A stretch of DNA of 64,000 bases from Rhypophila decipiens (GCA_033297075.1 MU858047.1:124001-188000), one strand, 5' to 3'. Counted from the first letter of the stretch, positions 10,496 to 24,700 are shown. The notes: generated by a model not told the origin, from the sequence alone. Made by a program: numbers and translations.

Positions 10496-13400
10496 TTACA
10501 CACCCCTAAACATCCTCACAACCAAGAACCATATTGCGCCAATAAACTTAAACCCGCTCAAAACAGCAACAGACCAAAGCACGACGCTCATGTAGATATT
10601 CGCTCTCCTGCTCTTCTCGTCCTCCTCCACATTCCCCTTGGAGCTGATCCTCTGCAGCCCAGCCGAGCTGAGCACCACCGCGGCCAGCGCAAAGTTCATA
10701 ATCATCCAGATCAGCACCACCACCGTCCGCACACCTCTGTAATAATCCATCTGCTTCTCCTCGAGCTGGGCTGGGGTAGGTGCCTTGACCTCCTTGACGG
10801 GTTTCCTGGCAAACACCTGCACTTCTTTCTCGTATTGCGCGTTGAGATCGCCCTCGTCGGGGAGGTCCGTCTTGCCCTGTCCGTCCTTGGTGTTGACCGT
10901 CGGCAGCTTGTCGGGTTTGTCGTCACCCTTTGTACCCCAAGAGATATCGTGCGTGTTGCAAAAGGCGTAGACGTTGAGGACGTTGGTATAAGTCGGCGAG
11001 AGCAGCATGTACTGAACCAACGAGGTGACCATGTGCCAGGGGTCGAACATGAGCAGCGAAGCGACGAGCCAGATACCGTACGTGGACATGACTGAGATGA
11101 TGAGCGTGTAGAACAGCTCGTTCTTGAACAGCTCGGTGATGTCGAAGGCTTTCCCCTCGAGGGTTTGACGTGCCACTTCCGCTTGGATAGACTTGACCGA
11201 AATGAAGATGGCTGCGAACATGAGGTAGCTGAAATACCGATGTTAGCAACCGGGTAGAAAAGATATGCCAGAAGATTGGAACTTACATAAAGATAACAGC
11301 CCAGAAGATGACCATGGCCATGTAAAACTTGCCAGACCCCGCCGGACGATTACCCATAGACAAGACAAAGCACGAGATTAACGAAACACCGTAAAGCCAG
11401 GTGAAGACCACACCCAAGATGCTGCCGACTTGGCCCATGAGGTCGTCGTCGCCCAGACTCGTCGTCAAGATCTTGAAGACCAGGAAGAAGTTGCCGATAG
11501 CAAACCAGGCAAAGATCATGTTGACAGTTTGGAAGATGAACTCGATGAAGAAGGCGATCTTTCTGAAGAAAGAATGATCGGACCGGAAGAACTGGTGGAA
11601 GTGGACAATGGCGTAGATGGCGGCGAAGAAAGATCCGTTGAGCCAGCGTCTCCGCTGGAGAATCAGCTCCGTCACCGTGTCGGGCACATCGGTCTCGCCC
11701 GTGGCCGATTTGACGTACTGCAAAATCCAGTGGCAGTTGCGCTTGGTGACGAGCTCGAAACACAAGATACGATCTTCAGCCAGGTACATGTTGGCCGTGA
11801 AGATACCCGCATCGCCGCCGTGGAGCTTCTCGCCAGCAAAGTACTTCTCGAGGGGACCCTGGCCGTTCTTGTCATTTTGGAGCGCCACGTAGCGGTAAGC
11901 CGAGAAAGCACCAGGTAACACGGAAATAAAACCGAATGCAGACTCCAGAGGCTTATCTAGGATGTTGCTCATCTTGTACTCGAAGTTCTGCGTCGCGACA
12001 AGAGGGTTGATGAGGTGTCTCCCTCCGGTTCCTGTTCTCATATTAGCAATTGTAGTTATGAAAGTAACTGCACCCAATAAACTACTAACCCAAAAGTGCC
12101 TTGATCTCACCGCAGGCGCCGGCGCACATGGGCTCAAGGTCGAAGGCCTTCCATAACTGGTAGATCGAGTCGTTACCCGGCTTGGTACCGGCGTCGATGA
12201 GCACGCAGATGTTTGGATCTAAGACGCGACCAAAGGCCTGGAAGAACCAGCGATGCGAGTTGATCTTCTTCTGGTTCTTCTCCTTCAAGCAGAACAGCAT
12301 CTGCACGGGCTGTTGCTTGGGGATAAGCTGCACGACGTCGTTCTTGATGGTCATGCCGATCTGGGTCGTGTACTCGTAGATATGCGCCGTGACATCCTTG
12401 CCGTTGACCTGTTGCTTGGCAATGCCCTCTTGATACACACCCATACCGGCCAAAAGAGCTCTTGTGCGCGGATTAATCTTGGCACGGCCGTCACTAACGA
12501 CGCATACGACAATCTTCTTCCACGCATCCTTGCCCCATGTCTTGCTTTCCGGTCGTTTGCACATGTACTCGACATTCTTGAACACACCTTGCATGGTTCG
12601 CGCAAACAAAATCTCGTCCTCGTTGTACATGGTTACGACGATGAACAGTTCCGTGTGTCTGGGTTTGCTGAAAAGCTTCTGTCGAAGGGTGAAGCGCTCG
12701 ACGTAGAAATCCGCGGGATCGCATGTTGCGGCTGTGTACCTCATGTGCGTGAACTCGTCGCGCTCACCATGGGGGAGCTGATTCAACAACTTCGGTGGGA
12801 TAGGGCAGTCCAAGACCAAGTTTCCCTGGTACAAGAGCACCTGCTTCACCGTCTTCCACCTCTTGATCGGCGCATTATTCGTTGGGGGTTGCGGATTATC
12901 GTGAAAGGGATCGCTGGCGCCAACTTGGGAATCATTATGCGTCAACATGGGCCGGTTTGCGTCGTCGTAGTAGCCTGGTTGGTCGTGCTCGTACGGTGTC
13001 TCGGCCGGATGGGGTTCGTAGGGCTGGTTGTAGTACGCATCGTGGTGCTGCTCGGGATTGATCGCATACTCGCCGCGGCCGCGCCCTGCATCTTGATATC
13101 CGCCCAAGTTGTCTACAGATTGCTAACGACGGCTGTCAGAAATGTCCAAATAGATCGTCTTGTGGAAGTTGGACTTACTGCCATCTGCATATTCTGCAAC
13201 GAGTCACCGGGGCTATAGGCTGGCCGCTGGGGACCAGACGGTATATCGAGAGGCTGCTGGTAGCCGTATGGGTGATCGTCCAACTGGTAGCCATGCTGGA
13301 CAGGATGGCCCGGGGAAGGAGCCCTATGTGGCCGGTTATCCATCGGGTGACTTTCGTAGTAGTCGTCGTCTGGAGAGAGGAGGAGTGTTAGAATTCCAGT

Positions 13401-13785
13401 TGCGAAGGTAAAGAGAATAGTCCGCCGGCGGAGAAGGAGTGTAAAGATTATCAGAGAAGTGCCAAGGGAAACAACAGATGTTTCTCACACTCCAGTGGCC
13501 GAGCTGACGAGACTGATAACTTGCGCCTGGCAAGAAACAACGACCAACAGCAAAGGGCAACGGCGGACGTGGAGCGAAGGCGCAAAAGAAAGGGAGTTGG
13601 CAAACATGTGTTAAAAGAGAACAAGGCACATCTATGATCTGGAACAGAGGGTGGGGAAGTGTGACAAGTCCAAGGAGGAATGTGGATGCTGTGATCAACT
13701 TGCAAGCTCGTGTACTCCGTACCGTAGTCCACTAGTAGAGATGAAAGGAATGGACGAGTGACTTGCCTAACCGATTATACGACAT
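10496..13785 (-). CDS. Chitin synthase, class III
   Basis: Five exons (13767-13785, 13179-13369, 12090-13122, 11287-12031, 10496-11228) give 906 aa. It makes chitin from UDP-GlcNAc at the plasma membrane and hyphal tip. The N-terminal 150 residues are Pro/Tyr/Asp-rich. The catalytic domain follows, with the SDGR stretch, the EDR motif at 500-502 and the product-binding QRRRW at 540-544. Five or more membrane helices follow from about 560 on. [20 protein letters not shown] and the sequence around [19 protein letters not shown] match class III (Neurospora chs-1, Aspergillus chsB) rather than class I or II. The first exon is only 19 nt (MSYNRL) and its intron of 397 nt begins with GC (AG/GCAAGT). 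The other introns are 56-58 nt with GT donors. All exon phases agree. Confidence 0.95.
13370..13766 (-). other. GC-AG intron 1 of chitin synthase (397 nt)
   Basis: The exon end TTAG is followed by GCAAGT, the strong consensus of GC-AG introns. The acceptor is CTCTCCAG before ACGACGAC. Joining gives MSYNRL then [12 protein letters not shown] in frame. No ATG upstream of 13369 within the second exon would give the DDDYYESHP segment, so the small first exon is needed. An alternative is translation from the internal ATG at 13343. Confidence 0.7.
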
Positions 13786-16633
13786 GGTTGCTTTGATTCT
13801 CTCGCAGGTGCCGGTTATAGAAGAAGGTTTCGGCGGTTGGACTGGGGTACGATCAGACGACTCGCCGCCGATTCCAATGCTGCAGGAGGAGCGGGTAGGG
13901 CAGGTTCGATGCGTGGATGGCAAAAACGGCTATCTCGTCGACTCGTTCAATGCTTCCCCCGATTTTGGGTTTCGCTGGTCTCAGTCGGCGGCCAACTGCA
14001 CGGTCCGGACTAGGACGGTGCGCTGCTATACGCTCCTTCTTGTTGCTGTTGGTATGGGCAAAAGTCAAGATGTTTGTTCACGTTTCTTGTGCCTCGTTCG
14101 TTCTCTTTGCGTCCCACCCGTACACCTTCTATTTTGTTGTTGTCAATCCTCCTCGTGAGAAAAGTCAGCGCGAGTGTTTGAGGTTGTCTCCTATGTATTT
14201 TCCTGTCGTTGTTGGGTCGCTTTGTTTTCCCCTGTCGGCGCCGTTTCTCACTCGGGGTGCGCGTTCGTTCGCTCGCGGGCCGGGTCCCTGCAGAAAAGAA
14301 AGTAGCTAAAACGACTTAGCCAGCACCAATGGCACAGTATGCCGCTTAGGTCGGGACGAAGATATGCGTTTAAACTTCTGCTGCTACCAAGCAAAGGGGA
14401 AAAAATGCTTGGACAGTATCTTTTCTGTTTTGAAGGAGACAATTCGGCGGCAGGATAGGGATCGCAGTTTCACGCAAATGACTTTTGGTGCCAGGTGATA
14501 GGAGCTAGGCCGGTGGGCGGCAGGGGTGGCGGGCGAATGAAGGGGCACGGTGCCCAAGGGTCAGGTTGCCCCGGCAGAATGCTGTGTTTCAGCACCGCGG
14601 ACGTCTGAAGCCAGGAGCTGTGACATCGCCCCACTCCCGGTATAAGGGGCTGTATGTGGGGGTTCTGATTGGACCTGGACCACTCGTTCAGGGGCGTCCC
14701 TTCTGGAAGTGGAAGTAGTGGAGTTGGAAGAGACGGTTTATAATTGGCCTCGTGGAGTACGTACTGCAAGGATTTGGGGCAGTACCTTCAACCTCTTGTC
14801 AACTTGAGTTGGATTCTGGGCAAATATGGCGATGATTTTCGCGTCAGAATCTTGTTTTATTCAAGTCGAGATTTATTATCATGGAAAAATATTGGTGGTA
14901 GACCGGGCAGGCCCTCTTGCGCTAGAACAATCATGGTTGCCAGTACGGGATCATACAGCGAGGCAATGAAAGGACTTGTTTCTGAGGACTCCCACTCGAA
15001 GCATATGATAGTGGCTTGCCATGCTGCCATGCAATAATCATCTCATTCATTCGCTAGCACATGGCGGCTGTGCACCAAACCTACCCGGCTTCAAATGGCT
15101 GGACACGATAGAGGGGCAGCTGAAATTTGTGCATGTAAATTCTGAATTCGGATAATATGAAGTGCTACAGAGAAACACCAGCCTCGCTGTCCACACTCAG
15201 GTCAGCCTGATAACTTATCCTCCTCCGTCGTCGTCGTCTCACTTGTGCTCCGTGAGGCCGGTGTCGGCATCCAGAGGGACGAACCACGACATGGACATCC
15301 CCATAGTCGTTAAATTACGTACCCCATCATCCCCAGTTCTCCAGACTTGAAACATGTTTACCGAAGGCACTCAAGACCCTGAGGCTCGTTATCTGTGGAG
15401 TTGTAACTTACACAATGTGGAGAGCCGTTGTATCGTTGATCTGATTCGAATTTCAGAGTGTACGGGGGTAAACGGTTCCAAGGTTCCAAGTCAACCAACA
15501 GGGGCCCCTCTCTGGGTCAAACATCATCTATCAACTCTCTGTTCGATCTTTCTACAACGCAGATGTGAGGCAAGTGCAACCAAAATCCGCTTACTGTATC
15601 GGGAAGCTATTGGTCTCCTCGCACTGGTGCCTTCCTTCTGAGAATTGAACCTTTTCTGGGGAAGGAGGATCATGGTGATATTTTTAGAGTAAAACAACAG
15701 GGATTTCGAGCCGACCAAATGGTTCCAGCCACAGCATGTGGCTTGGAAGTGGGACATCAAAGACGTTCATGAAAAGAGCTCTCGTTGCGAAACTATTGAA
15801 AGGGATCCGGGGCACATAATAAGCCACACTGGATATCTCCCGATCCGAGATTCGCATTTTCTGCGACAAAACGGCCAACTGTTCCGATTCCGATATGCGA
15901 AGAAAATGGGTTGTCCATGAAAGACGGATCAGCAGGGCTGCCTTCCGCGAGTATCAATCATATCGCGTTCTCGTTACGCCTCAAAATGGGGGATTTACTT
16001 GCCGCCCTCTACCCGTACCGATCCACTCACGAGCTTTCACATCGATACACAAAAAGTTGATTTGCCATCGTGGAGCCCAACCAAGACGTTGCTTTGGGCT
16101 ATCATGTATTGTTAGCTTCGGCCTATCGTCAAGCTTTGTGGCTGAGGTCCTTGATCGTCCTGATGGTAGTACGGTCCTTGAAGCCTACCCACTCGACGCT
16201 TGCGTATGCTATCGCCTCGGAAAAGGGAGACACGTAAGCTGCATCAGCAATCAAGGATTCAAGAGACTTTTCAAGAAATGCAAACGCCATTCTCCAGGCC
16301 ATTCTGAATAGTACGTGCATTGCTAGAATCTTGCTAACCTAAGGAACAGCACGTGCCGTGAAGCATGACCATAAAGCATAACTCCATGTCGGGTTAATTC
16401 ACTTGATCGCAAGAAATACCCCTGACACAAACCTGACCAGCGCGTATACGGGTACACCTTGATTTTGAGGGTTCGATAGTGCAGAATGGTAGGCACTGGG
16501 CACTTTACCAACAAGCAAAGGCCTGCTCTATTTCATTTCGAACGCCATGGCTCCAAGCTCAGAGCCTGCGTCCCGGCCATTGTGGCCTATCTGCCTCCGT
16601 ACCAAGACCACAAGCGACGCCTATAGAGCCATA
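13786..16633. other. Intergenic: chitin synthase promoter and 3' side of sly1
   Basis: About 2.8 kb. The stretch 13786-14330 is the likely promoter and 5' leader of chitin synthase. The rest has short open frames on both strands with no protein resemblance, no repeat structure and no tRNA. I see nothing more in it. Confidence 0.4.
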
Positions 16634-19170
16634 TTATTTAGGAATCTCATCCCCCAACTTCCCTAACTCTTCCGTGATGAAGGTGCTGGCGTTGATAAGC
16701 TCGGTTGCACCATACGTTATCTTCCTCGTCGAGCCCGGCCTCGCTGCCCAGTCCTTAAGATTGGAATATTCTTCCATCGAACCGCCTCCGACCATGAAGA
16801 CGATTGCTTCGGAGAACCCTTGCCTCCTTTGCCCAAAGCTGGCCCCGGTACCCGGACCAGGCATACCAGGAAGACCACCTGGCACTGCGGAATTTCCAGC
16901 CTGCGCCCGCAATGCTGACGCCTGAGGCATCGTCCCTCGCGCCGTGGAGCTCCTGGGATCAAAATATAGCCATCCTTCTGTCTTCTCCAGTGCTAAAGAA
17001 GGGCGAAATTCGTGCGTCAGCAGTGATCCTTGTTTGTAGACAAGAAAACGGATCTAACTAACCTTGGGTATTCCCATTTGATGGATCCATTACAGCCTCA
17101 ACCAATTTGGTCACTGTTAGGTCATTATGGACTGGCAGGAAGTTCTTAATTCCGCCAAGAAGAGAGGCAACGTTGGAAGATAAAGCATCCGTGGGCACTC
17201 CGGTCTCTTTCAGCCGATCAGTCAACCCAGCAGTAAGGTTCGAAAAGCGGTCAAAGAGCCTCGAAGAGCCGGCTTGTTGCTGGGCTGATGATCCGGCGTT
17301 GTTGACCGTCGTAAGCTGTGTCATCTTCGTAGTCGCCCGCACCCTGCCAAGCGAGAAATTTAGTATCACGCCCAAAAGAGTTGGGAAAGGAAGGACTTAC
17401 TGGCGAATATAAGTCAGGCATGTGGTGTCACAACCTGCTTCTTTAAGCGCCTCATCGAAATGCAACCACTCTTGTCGCGTGACATCCTGCTCGGTGCTCA
17501 AATACCATATAATGAAGAAGCGAAGTTTATCCCCGGGCTTCCCATCGCCCTTGATTAGCTCTAGAACCTGCGCTTTCGTCTGCTTCATGACATTCTGCTC
17601 TAGTTGGTAGAAATTATCCAAGTGACGGGCCTGAATCTCGCCAAGTATGGCAGTCAAGAGCGCCATGTGGTTGTCTAGGGTTTTCTTCCTTCGTTGAAGT
17701 TCTGGAATTTGATGTACGACATTCTTCAGGTGCTGCGCATTGGCATTGTTTTCGTTCTCAAGGTCCTCGAAATTTGTGACGCCCGTGTTCTTCATGAGCT
17801 GGCTTGTCTCCTCCTTGTATTTACTCAATTCTCCATCTTTGGATGGTTAGCGCTCGGTAGGGTGAAAGTAAGGGGTCGGACATACCAATGTTCTCCGCTG
17901 CGTGGGGAAAGGGAAGGCAAGCATTCTCTTGCCAGAAGTAATCCGTGGATTCGAGGTCGTACGTCTTTTTTGTGCTGCCTCGAGCGGGATTCTGGGGGTC
18001 TATTGGAGTCTCCAGGGTAACGCGATTGAGGTGAACTTTCAAGACATCATAAAGCAAGCTCTGGTAAGACCATGAGTGGGCAAGCATAGGAACAAGATCA
18101 ACCTCTCTGCCGCATAAGATCATGACAGGCCGTGATGCTGGCGAGGACGTCTGCCGGTTGCCAAACATGTTGTCTTTTTGGCTGAGGTAGAGATCACTGC
18201 AAGAGACAGTCTCAGTAAGTGAACGGTCACGGCACGAAGCCAAAGAGGAGAAACCATGGAGAAACGAACCGTAAGCGTCTATCAAGCCGCGTTGCAATCA
18301 TTTCGGCCGCCGAATTCCGAGCACATCTGATTATTGGCAGTACTCCCATGGTTGCCACTACGCTGAACAGTCCCGTTACTATTTTCTCGACCATGGCGGT
18401 GAGAGCCTCGTCCGTCTGATCAGAATAGGTTAGCAGGGGGGAAGCCTAACTGCACAAAGCATTACACGAAGCCCACTTACTGTTACGGCACTGTTCAAGG
18501 CGTAGTATGTGTGCTCTTTCTCCATTGCTAAACTGAAAAGGTCAGGCTCGAGAGAGATATAGTTGAGGTGCTATGTAGGTATTAGCATAAGCCCTCCGCC
18601 GAGAAAAGGTCACGTTTTGTCATACTTGGTCAAAAATGGCTGATATCATCTCTGAAGTTGAAGTTGCGGCAGTCTGGGCTGCAAAGTCTTCGAGCAACGG
18701 TCTCGGTATAGAGCTGAGGAAGTTGATGTATGCTGTCTCGTACAAGCCTTTCTGGAGGTCATTGGTTATAGCTTTGAGATTCTCGGCTGTGGGTTCAACC
18801 AGATATACCACGCCAACATCTGGAATCGGTGCTCTCGTTGATGATATATGACTGGCAAATATTTTGTCAGCGACCTTCAAGAGCCAGGCGCTGGAGTTCA
18901 AACTAACAGGTGTAGTGTTACTCCCAGTGCGCGGAGATCGGATACTCCCAGAACTGGACTGATTACACTGCGGCCAAGATCCTATTCTCCAAGTCAGTCT
19001 TTGCTCGACACCCTTGGAAGCAGATGGCTTCATACATCATAGACCAAGACCTTCCACGGCAGGCCGTTCTTTAATACGTCCGAGTTCGGGTCTTCATTCA
19101 AGGAGAGGATCCTCTTGAGAGATGTTATTTGCTTGTCGCGTAGCGACTCCCGCGACTCCTCGGCAGGCAT
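16634..19170 (-). CDS. SLY1: Sly1, Sec1/Munc18 protein for ER-Golgi SNARE fusion
   Basis: Nine exons: 19036-19170, 18908-18981, 18626-18851, 18481-18570, 18270-18415, 17886-18196, 17401-17836, 17063-17343 and 16634-16992. They give 685 aa, the normal Sly1 length, and all phases agree. Introns are 49-73 nt. Sly1 binds the syntaxin Sed5/Ufe1 N-peptide and promotes SNARE assembly between ER and Golgi. Recognisable stretches are PWKVLVYD with DLGRSVISPVLGVSDLR at the N-terminus, DVGVVYLVEPTAENLKAI in domain 1, RPVMILCGREVDLVPML with LLYDVL in domain 2, and VFMVGGGSMEEYSNLKDWA with KITYGATELINA near the end. The Gly/Pro-rich insert before VFMVGGG is usual in filamentous fungi. The start ATG opens MPAEESRESLRDKQI, the typical first helix. 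Confidence 0.95.
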
Positions 19171-21746
19171 CTTGAGTGCTGCGAATGGCCGCCTGTTCGT
19201 GATGCGCGTCGAAAATGGAAGCTTTGAAAGCTAAGCTACTAGGAGGGTTGAAGCTCGAGCAAATCTTGGGCGGCGGCGGATACGGGGAATTGGGCAGTAG
19301 GTGTTCAATTCGGAACAGGAAGTTGTTTCGTATCCTTCTGAAGCTCGTGAACTTCTGCTGGAAGGTCTCGTTCGATCGGGGAATCTGGTGGGCGTTTTAG
19401 GTTGTGTCGTGGCTCGAGATCGATTAAATGATATCTGGTTGCTGGTTGCTGGCTACGTAGTACGTACTTGGAGGTACTCGTTAGCTGTCCTGTGCTTTGT
19501 CACTCAGCGGCCCGAATGATTGGATGCTGGACCGCCTGGCCGCCGCCGCCGCCTGGCGTTGCCCCAAGCACAGACCACTGGGCAGATCCACATCAGCCTC
19601 TCTGTTCTTTTGCTTTTATGGGGCACCGCCCGTGATTTGCGAGAGCATTTCCTTTTTTCCTTTCACCACCAAACTTCAATTTCCAAGCATCAAACCACCA
19701 GCTTTTCATCTTGACACCACAACTCTTTCCACCGGAGCGCGTTTCTCGTATTCTTCATTTCTAGGCCACGTTGTATTAAGCAGCGCGGGTCCTCCTTAAA
19801 CGCAAACATTTCTGGAAGCGATTGATCTCTGATAAATTCGGTCGTCGCTCAATCCACGCTCCCTGCCAACTGCAACAGCCTTCTTGTTTTGATCATTTGC
19901 ACAAAGGAGAAAAATAACTAGCCAAGGCCAGGTTTCTGTCTAGATAAGTCGAACAATGCTGTAAGGTGTCTGGCGGGCATCGCTTTTCTGAGCGCCTGCT
20001 GCAGGGCCATGACGTGTCTTGGACGACGCGCCGAGAAGGATAAGAACAAGACTGCGAAAAGCAGAGCGATTGAAAAGAAAACTGAAGGGTATGCATAAAT
20101 CACCACTCCCCCCGTCTAAACCAAGAAACCCCTCTTCACAGCATAATTGTGTATCTCTCCATCCTCGTTAAATGCGTGGTTCAGCCGGCCAGCGGCCTGG
20201 ATCTCGCAGGCTCGGATCTGCGAGTTCGAAAGGACTGTCGGGTGAGAATTGGCAACGCGAACAGCTGGGATTTGCAATGCCCTGAGCTGGGAGTTGGGCC
20301 AAATCTGCCAGAGTAACACTTTTGATAAAAAACCACCTCCCGTACGGGAGGCAACACACCTGGAGCTACTGGAGTGCAACACAACAGGACACGACATGAC
20401 GACTGGACTGGGAGAGCAAGCAGGCAAAGCAACACGGCAAATTTCCTCAAGCAAACTCATGAATATGGCCATGTGCTGAAGCCACTGAAATTAATTCAAT
20501 GACCCAGCCATCGGTTCCATCTGCCTGACCGATTAATTTTCCTCTTCGCAAATGGAATCCAATCCAAATCCTGTCGCAAGAAAGTCACTTGGAGGTTCAG
20601 GGAGCGAAGCTTCATGCTGCGGGGCATGCCTCACTGGGCGGGATGGGAGCCACTGATGCCTCTGAAAGCCTCCATTGTGTGCACAGTACCAGCGGTTTCC
20701 CAACTATCGTTGGCCTCCAGCTATGGGAACGAACATGATGAAATGACAGCTTTGAAGTGGGAGATATTCATTTCAGTGGCTTCAGCTTCTTTGTTACTGT
20801 TTTGCAGAACAAGGCTAGCCACCATCACCAAGTTGGGAATCGCTGGTCATCACTCGCAGGAAACCAGCCTTGCACACCCTGTGCAGGTATCCCGTCCAGC
20901 ACACCACCAAAGTTGCACCATCGCCGACTTCAACGTCAACGCCAAAGAACCGCACTTTTCACGCTTTCGGCATTCTCTTTTGGAATAAGCTATGCACATG
21001 GAATCCCTCTCTCGACATATCCTTTTGTTGCTTTGACGGCTTGCTCTCTCTCTCTCTCGAAATCGAAGGCCTGGCTCCTTTCGCAGAACAGATCAACACA
21101 AGAAAGCACGCTTCATGTTGCTCATCCAGACCCAGCGTGGAATACGTTTACCTGCCTGCATCACACACCGCGAAATCACTTCATTACTGCACCATGGCCC
21201 TTTTGGGATTCTGTATTTGGTTCCTGACGAGCTGACCCTCTTTTCCTCTTTCAGATCAGACTACCCGCTAAGCCTATTCGGGCCAAAGGTTTCCCAGCTT
21301 TAACTCAATTAATACCTTCACTCCCCGTGTCCGCGTGGCCTGCACACCCCACCACTACGCACGGACAATTCGCATCAAAACTTCGGCTAGTTCCACGCCC
21401 CACTCTTTACGCCCCGAACACCCAATCTCTCAGAGACATCGAAAATTCGGTGGTTCTGTTTTGTGTAATCTTCCGCTTAGGGTATCATTTCAGTTCGGGA
21501 GGGCGCGATTAGGATCGCCTCTGGATGAGTGAGATATCTACTAGGGTCGTGCATCGTATTTCAGCTTTTGGTTCGATTTTTCGACCGGCTGTTGGATAAC
21601 TGCATCTCGTGAAGCAAACAAAGGTATGTGCCAACTGATGGCCCGTGCACCTGTTTGATCTCTAACAAGGTACCAGATCACGTGATCGACATACTCCTTT
21701 TCCCTTCTCTCTACCTTATTGAGGCTGTGATAGATAGTGGTTAGCC
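19171..21746. other. Divergent intergenic between sly1 and the CCCH/PNUTS-like gene
   Basis: About 2.6 kb separating divergent genes, so it should hold both promoters and 5' leaders. There is a short CT microsatellite at about 21045-21057. A minus-strand frame near 19918-20106 encodes a hydrophobic stretch but opens at GTG and was not accepted. No other gene is seen. Confidence 0.4.
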
Positions 21747-24700
21747 ATGGAGCAAACTCCCGCCACTGGGGTTGGCGAATGGGATCCCAGTAGCTTCGTT
21801 AACGAGCCATGGGACCACCACCAGTTCGGAGGGCAACCTTTGACCTTTGACGGCAACCATGGACAACATGGCCCTGATCCAGGCTACCATGCCCCCAATG
21901 GCTTCATCGGCAATGCCTCTCAGATAAACCCACAGCTGCCCGCTTCCGACAACCAACCGGGGCTCTACCGGCAGTTTGACTTTTACCAGCAGCCACATGA
22001 TGAAGTTTGGTCTTCCCAAATACCGTCCAGCGCCCCGTACGGCCAGGAAGCTTCGCTTTCACAAGGATACTATCCCGCTCTTCCGGCTTCAGCGGATACT
22101 GGCCCGACTGTGGACAGCCGGTTCGCTCCCGTGGATGGGTATCAAGATCACCACATGCCGGTGCAGGACAACCCCGACGGATTATCACATGGGTTTGCCG
22201 GACATGCCAGCCACGGCCCCAATCAACCAGCCGACAGTTATCAGCATGGAAATGTCGCCCACTGGGGCCAAAGAATTCCTGCTCCGAATCCCGGATATCT
22301 GCCCAATCGCGACTATGATAGCCCCCTTGCCACTCCTCAAGTGGCCAACATCCAGAACCAGAACGCTAGAGGGTCGCCTAGTTTTCCCTCCAACCAAGGA
22401 CCAGTTTCTGGCCCAGTTCAGGGGTATCAAGTCAGTCACCAGCCTGTTGAAAATCGGCAGCCTCAGCAACAGTATATCCAGGCGATCAACGGTCAGCCAA
22501 TCCAGAATCATGCCTCCATCGCGCAGGTTCCCGTCGCGCGGAGGACGGGAAGCCCAATTGTTGTAACTCAGCCTCAGTCTATGGTTCAAGCTCCCGCAGT
22601 GCCTCAAACACTATCACATCCACATCCACACCTTAATCCAAGACCACAACCAAACTCCCAGGTGCAGCTGCTTCCCCAGCAAGTGGCAAATCAGATCCCC
22701 GCTCAAGACCTTTCTTCAGGTCAACCGCAAGTAGCACATCGGTCGCCGGCCTCCATTCCCTCACCAGAGACCAACAGTAGTACTACGGCTGGAGTGAAGC
22801 GCCGGCCAGTGTCGGAGATCCAGGAGCCCAAGGCGAATGTGAAAAAAACCAAAGTCGCACCTCCTGCCGCACATAACATCGGATCTCCGTCCCCGGCATT
22901 TCCAACACGGGAAGCCTCGCCCCCGGTGGGACCTTTCATCGTTGACGGTCAACAGCTCGAACAGGCCCGTGCTCGACCTTCTAGTACTTGGCGAGGAGTT
23001 CCCAATCTTGTGATAGGAGAGACACCAGTGAAGCTGAAGAAAGGTACTCCAACCAAGCGTTACGTTGTCATCGCAGCGAAAGGGGGCAGAGCCCCTCTAC
23101 TTCCCAATATTGCACGGGGCTGGACTCCCGCTGAGAGCCTGGGCAATCATTCGGATGCATACCAGAATGCCCAGAATGATGTCGATCGACAACGTGCCGA
23201 CATCAGGCTGGAGATTGAGATGAGACGTGGAGGAAGCGAAATCCCGTCCGACTGGTGGAAGAAGCTGCCAAGAGGGGACTCAACAACAGAGGCCAGACGC
23301 ATGGATCCACCACCCGAACCTCTCAACACTGCCATCCGGGCGTCCGAGTCCCTGCGTATGCATCCGTCGCATAAATCTAACCGCCAGGTGTTGCTTGATG
23401 TTTTTGAAGACTATTATTCCCTCGTGCTGGACAAGGCCACAGCGCTCAAGAATTCACCTGCCCTGGAGAAGCTCGCGAAAGCTGCTAGAGGTCGGGCCAA
23501 AAACCCAGCATCATTCAAGGTCAACGAGTTCGAGGCACTGCGGCAAGAACTCGAGCCACTTATAAAGCAGCTGGAGTGTGCTATCGTCGAGGGACTCAAG
23601 GCAGCGGATCCTCGAGTGTTGCAGAAGATGGGCGAGAAAGGCAGTGTCCCTGTTCGACTTCTCAATATTCTCATCAACTTGATCAATATTGGCGACGCCA
23701 ATTCGCCTCTGGCCAAGGCAATCCTCCGACTCTTCGGCACATTTACCAGCGTGAAGCGTAGCCAACTAGACACGTGGAAGTTTCCTTCCACAAAAGCCAA
23801 ACTCGAGGCACAGGGCGATCAAGAAGTCAAGGACTTGATGACTGCTATATTTGACAATGCATCAAAGAATCCTGATAAAGATGCGAGTGAAACCAAGACA
23901 TCAAAAGAGATCAGCTCAGGTGGCGATGTCAAGCGAGCCACCAAGGTGGCTGTCAGGGTTCCGTCAGGTTCACTTGGAGCCAAACGGGCTCGCGAAGACG
24001 ACAATGGTAGCGATTCGCGGTCTTCCAAGAAAGCAGCTACCGAGTCCAAGCCATATGCTGGTTCTTCTGCAACAATGAGTAATGGAAAGTTAGCAGTTGG
24101 GCCAGCAAAATCCACAACAGTGGCCAAGCCGCCATCCTCTAAACTGGGCACCGGGGGTCCAATCTCTGCATCTGCTCCTGTTCCTGTCCCGGCAAAGGTC
24201 CGAACGCCCATGCTGCTTCCTGGCAAAACGCGCCCTGCCGTCAAACAGCCAGTGAAAACTGAGCCGGTGAAGACAGAGGCTCCGAAGACGATTGTCAAAC
24301 AAGAGGTCGCTCCTAAACCTCAGCCAGCTGTGACAAAGGTCGAAGCACCCAAGGCAGTAATATCAAAGCCACAGCCCTCAGCACCAACGGCAGCGGATAT
24401 GACCAAATCAGTCAAGCAAAAGCTTGCAGAGGTGTCACAACCGTCCAGGCTTGCTGCTTTGATGGCCGAAATCGATAAACCAAAGAAAGTTGTGGCTCCT
24501 ACACCTCCATCCGTGTCTGCGCCTGATCCGAACGAGACCGAAGAGCAAAGAGGCCGTCGGCTGCGCAAAGAGGAGCGTCGTCGACTTGGTCTCAAGGTTG
24601 CCTTCAAGGGTGATGACCGGCTTGTTGAGATCCGCGAGTTCACACGACATCCCGATGAAATCGCGTTTACGACCTCTGGGGCAGGGGAATTCAAGTCGGA

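Noticed and set aside
19918..20106. Short minus-strand frame encoding a hydrophobic stretch (FFSIALLFAVLFLSF)
   Set aside because: It opens with GTG rather than ATG, no upstream exon with a proper splice joint was found, and the region is the divergent promoter between sly1 and the CCCH gene.
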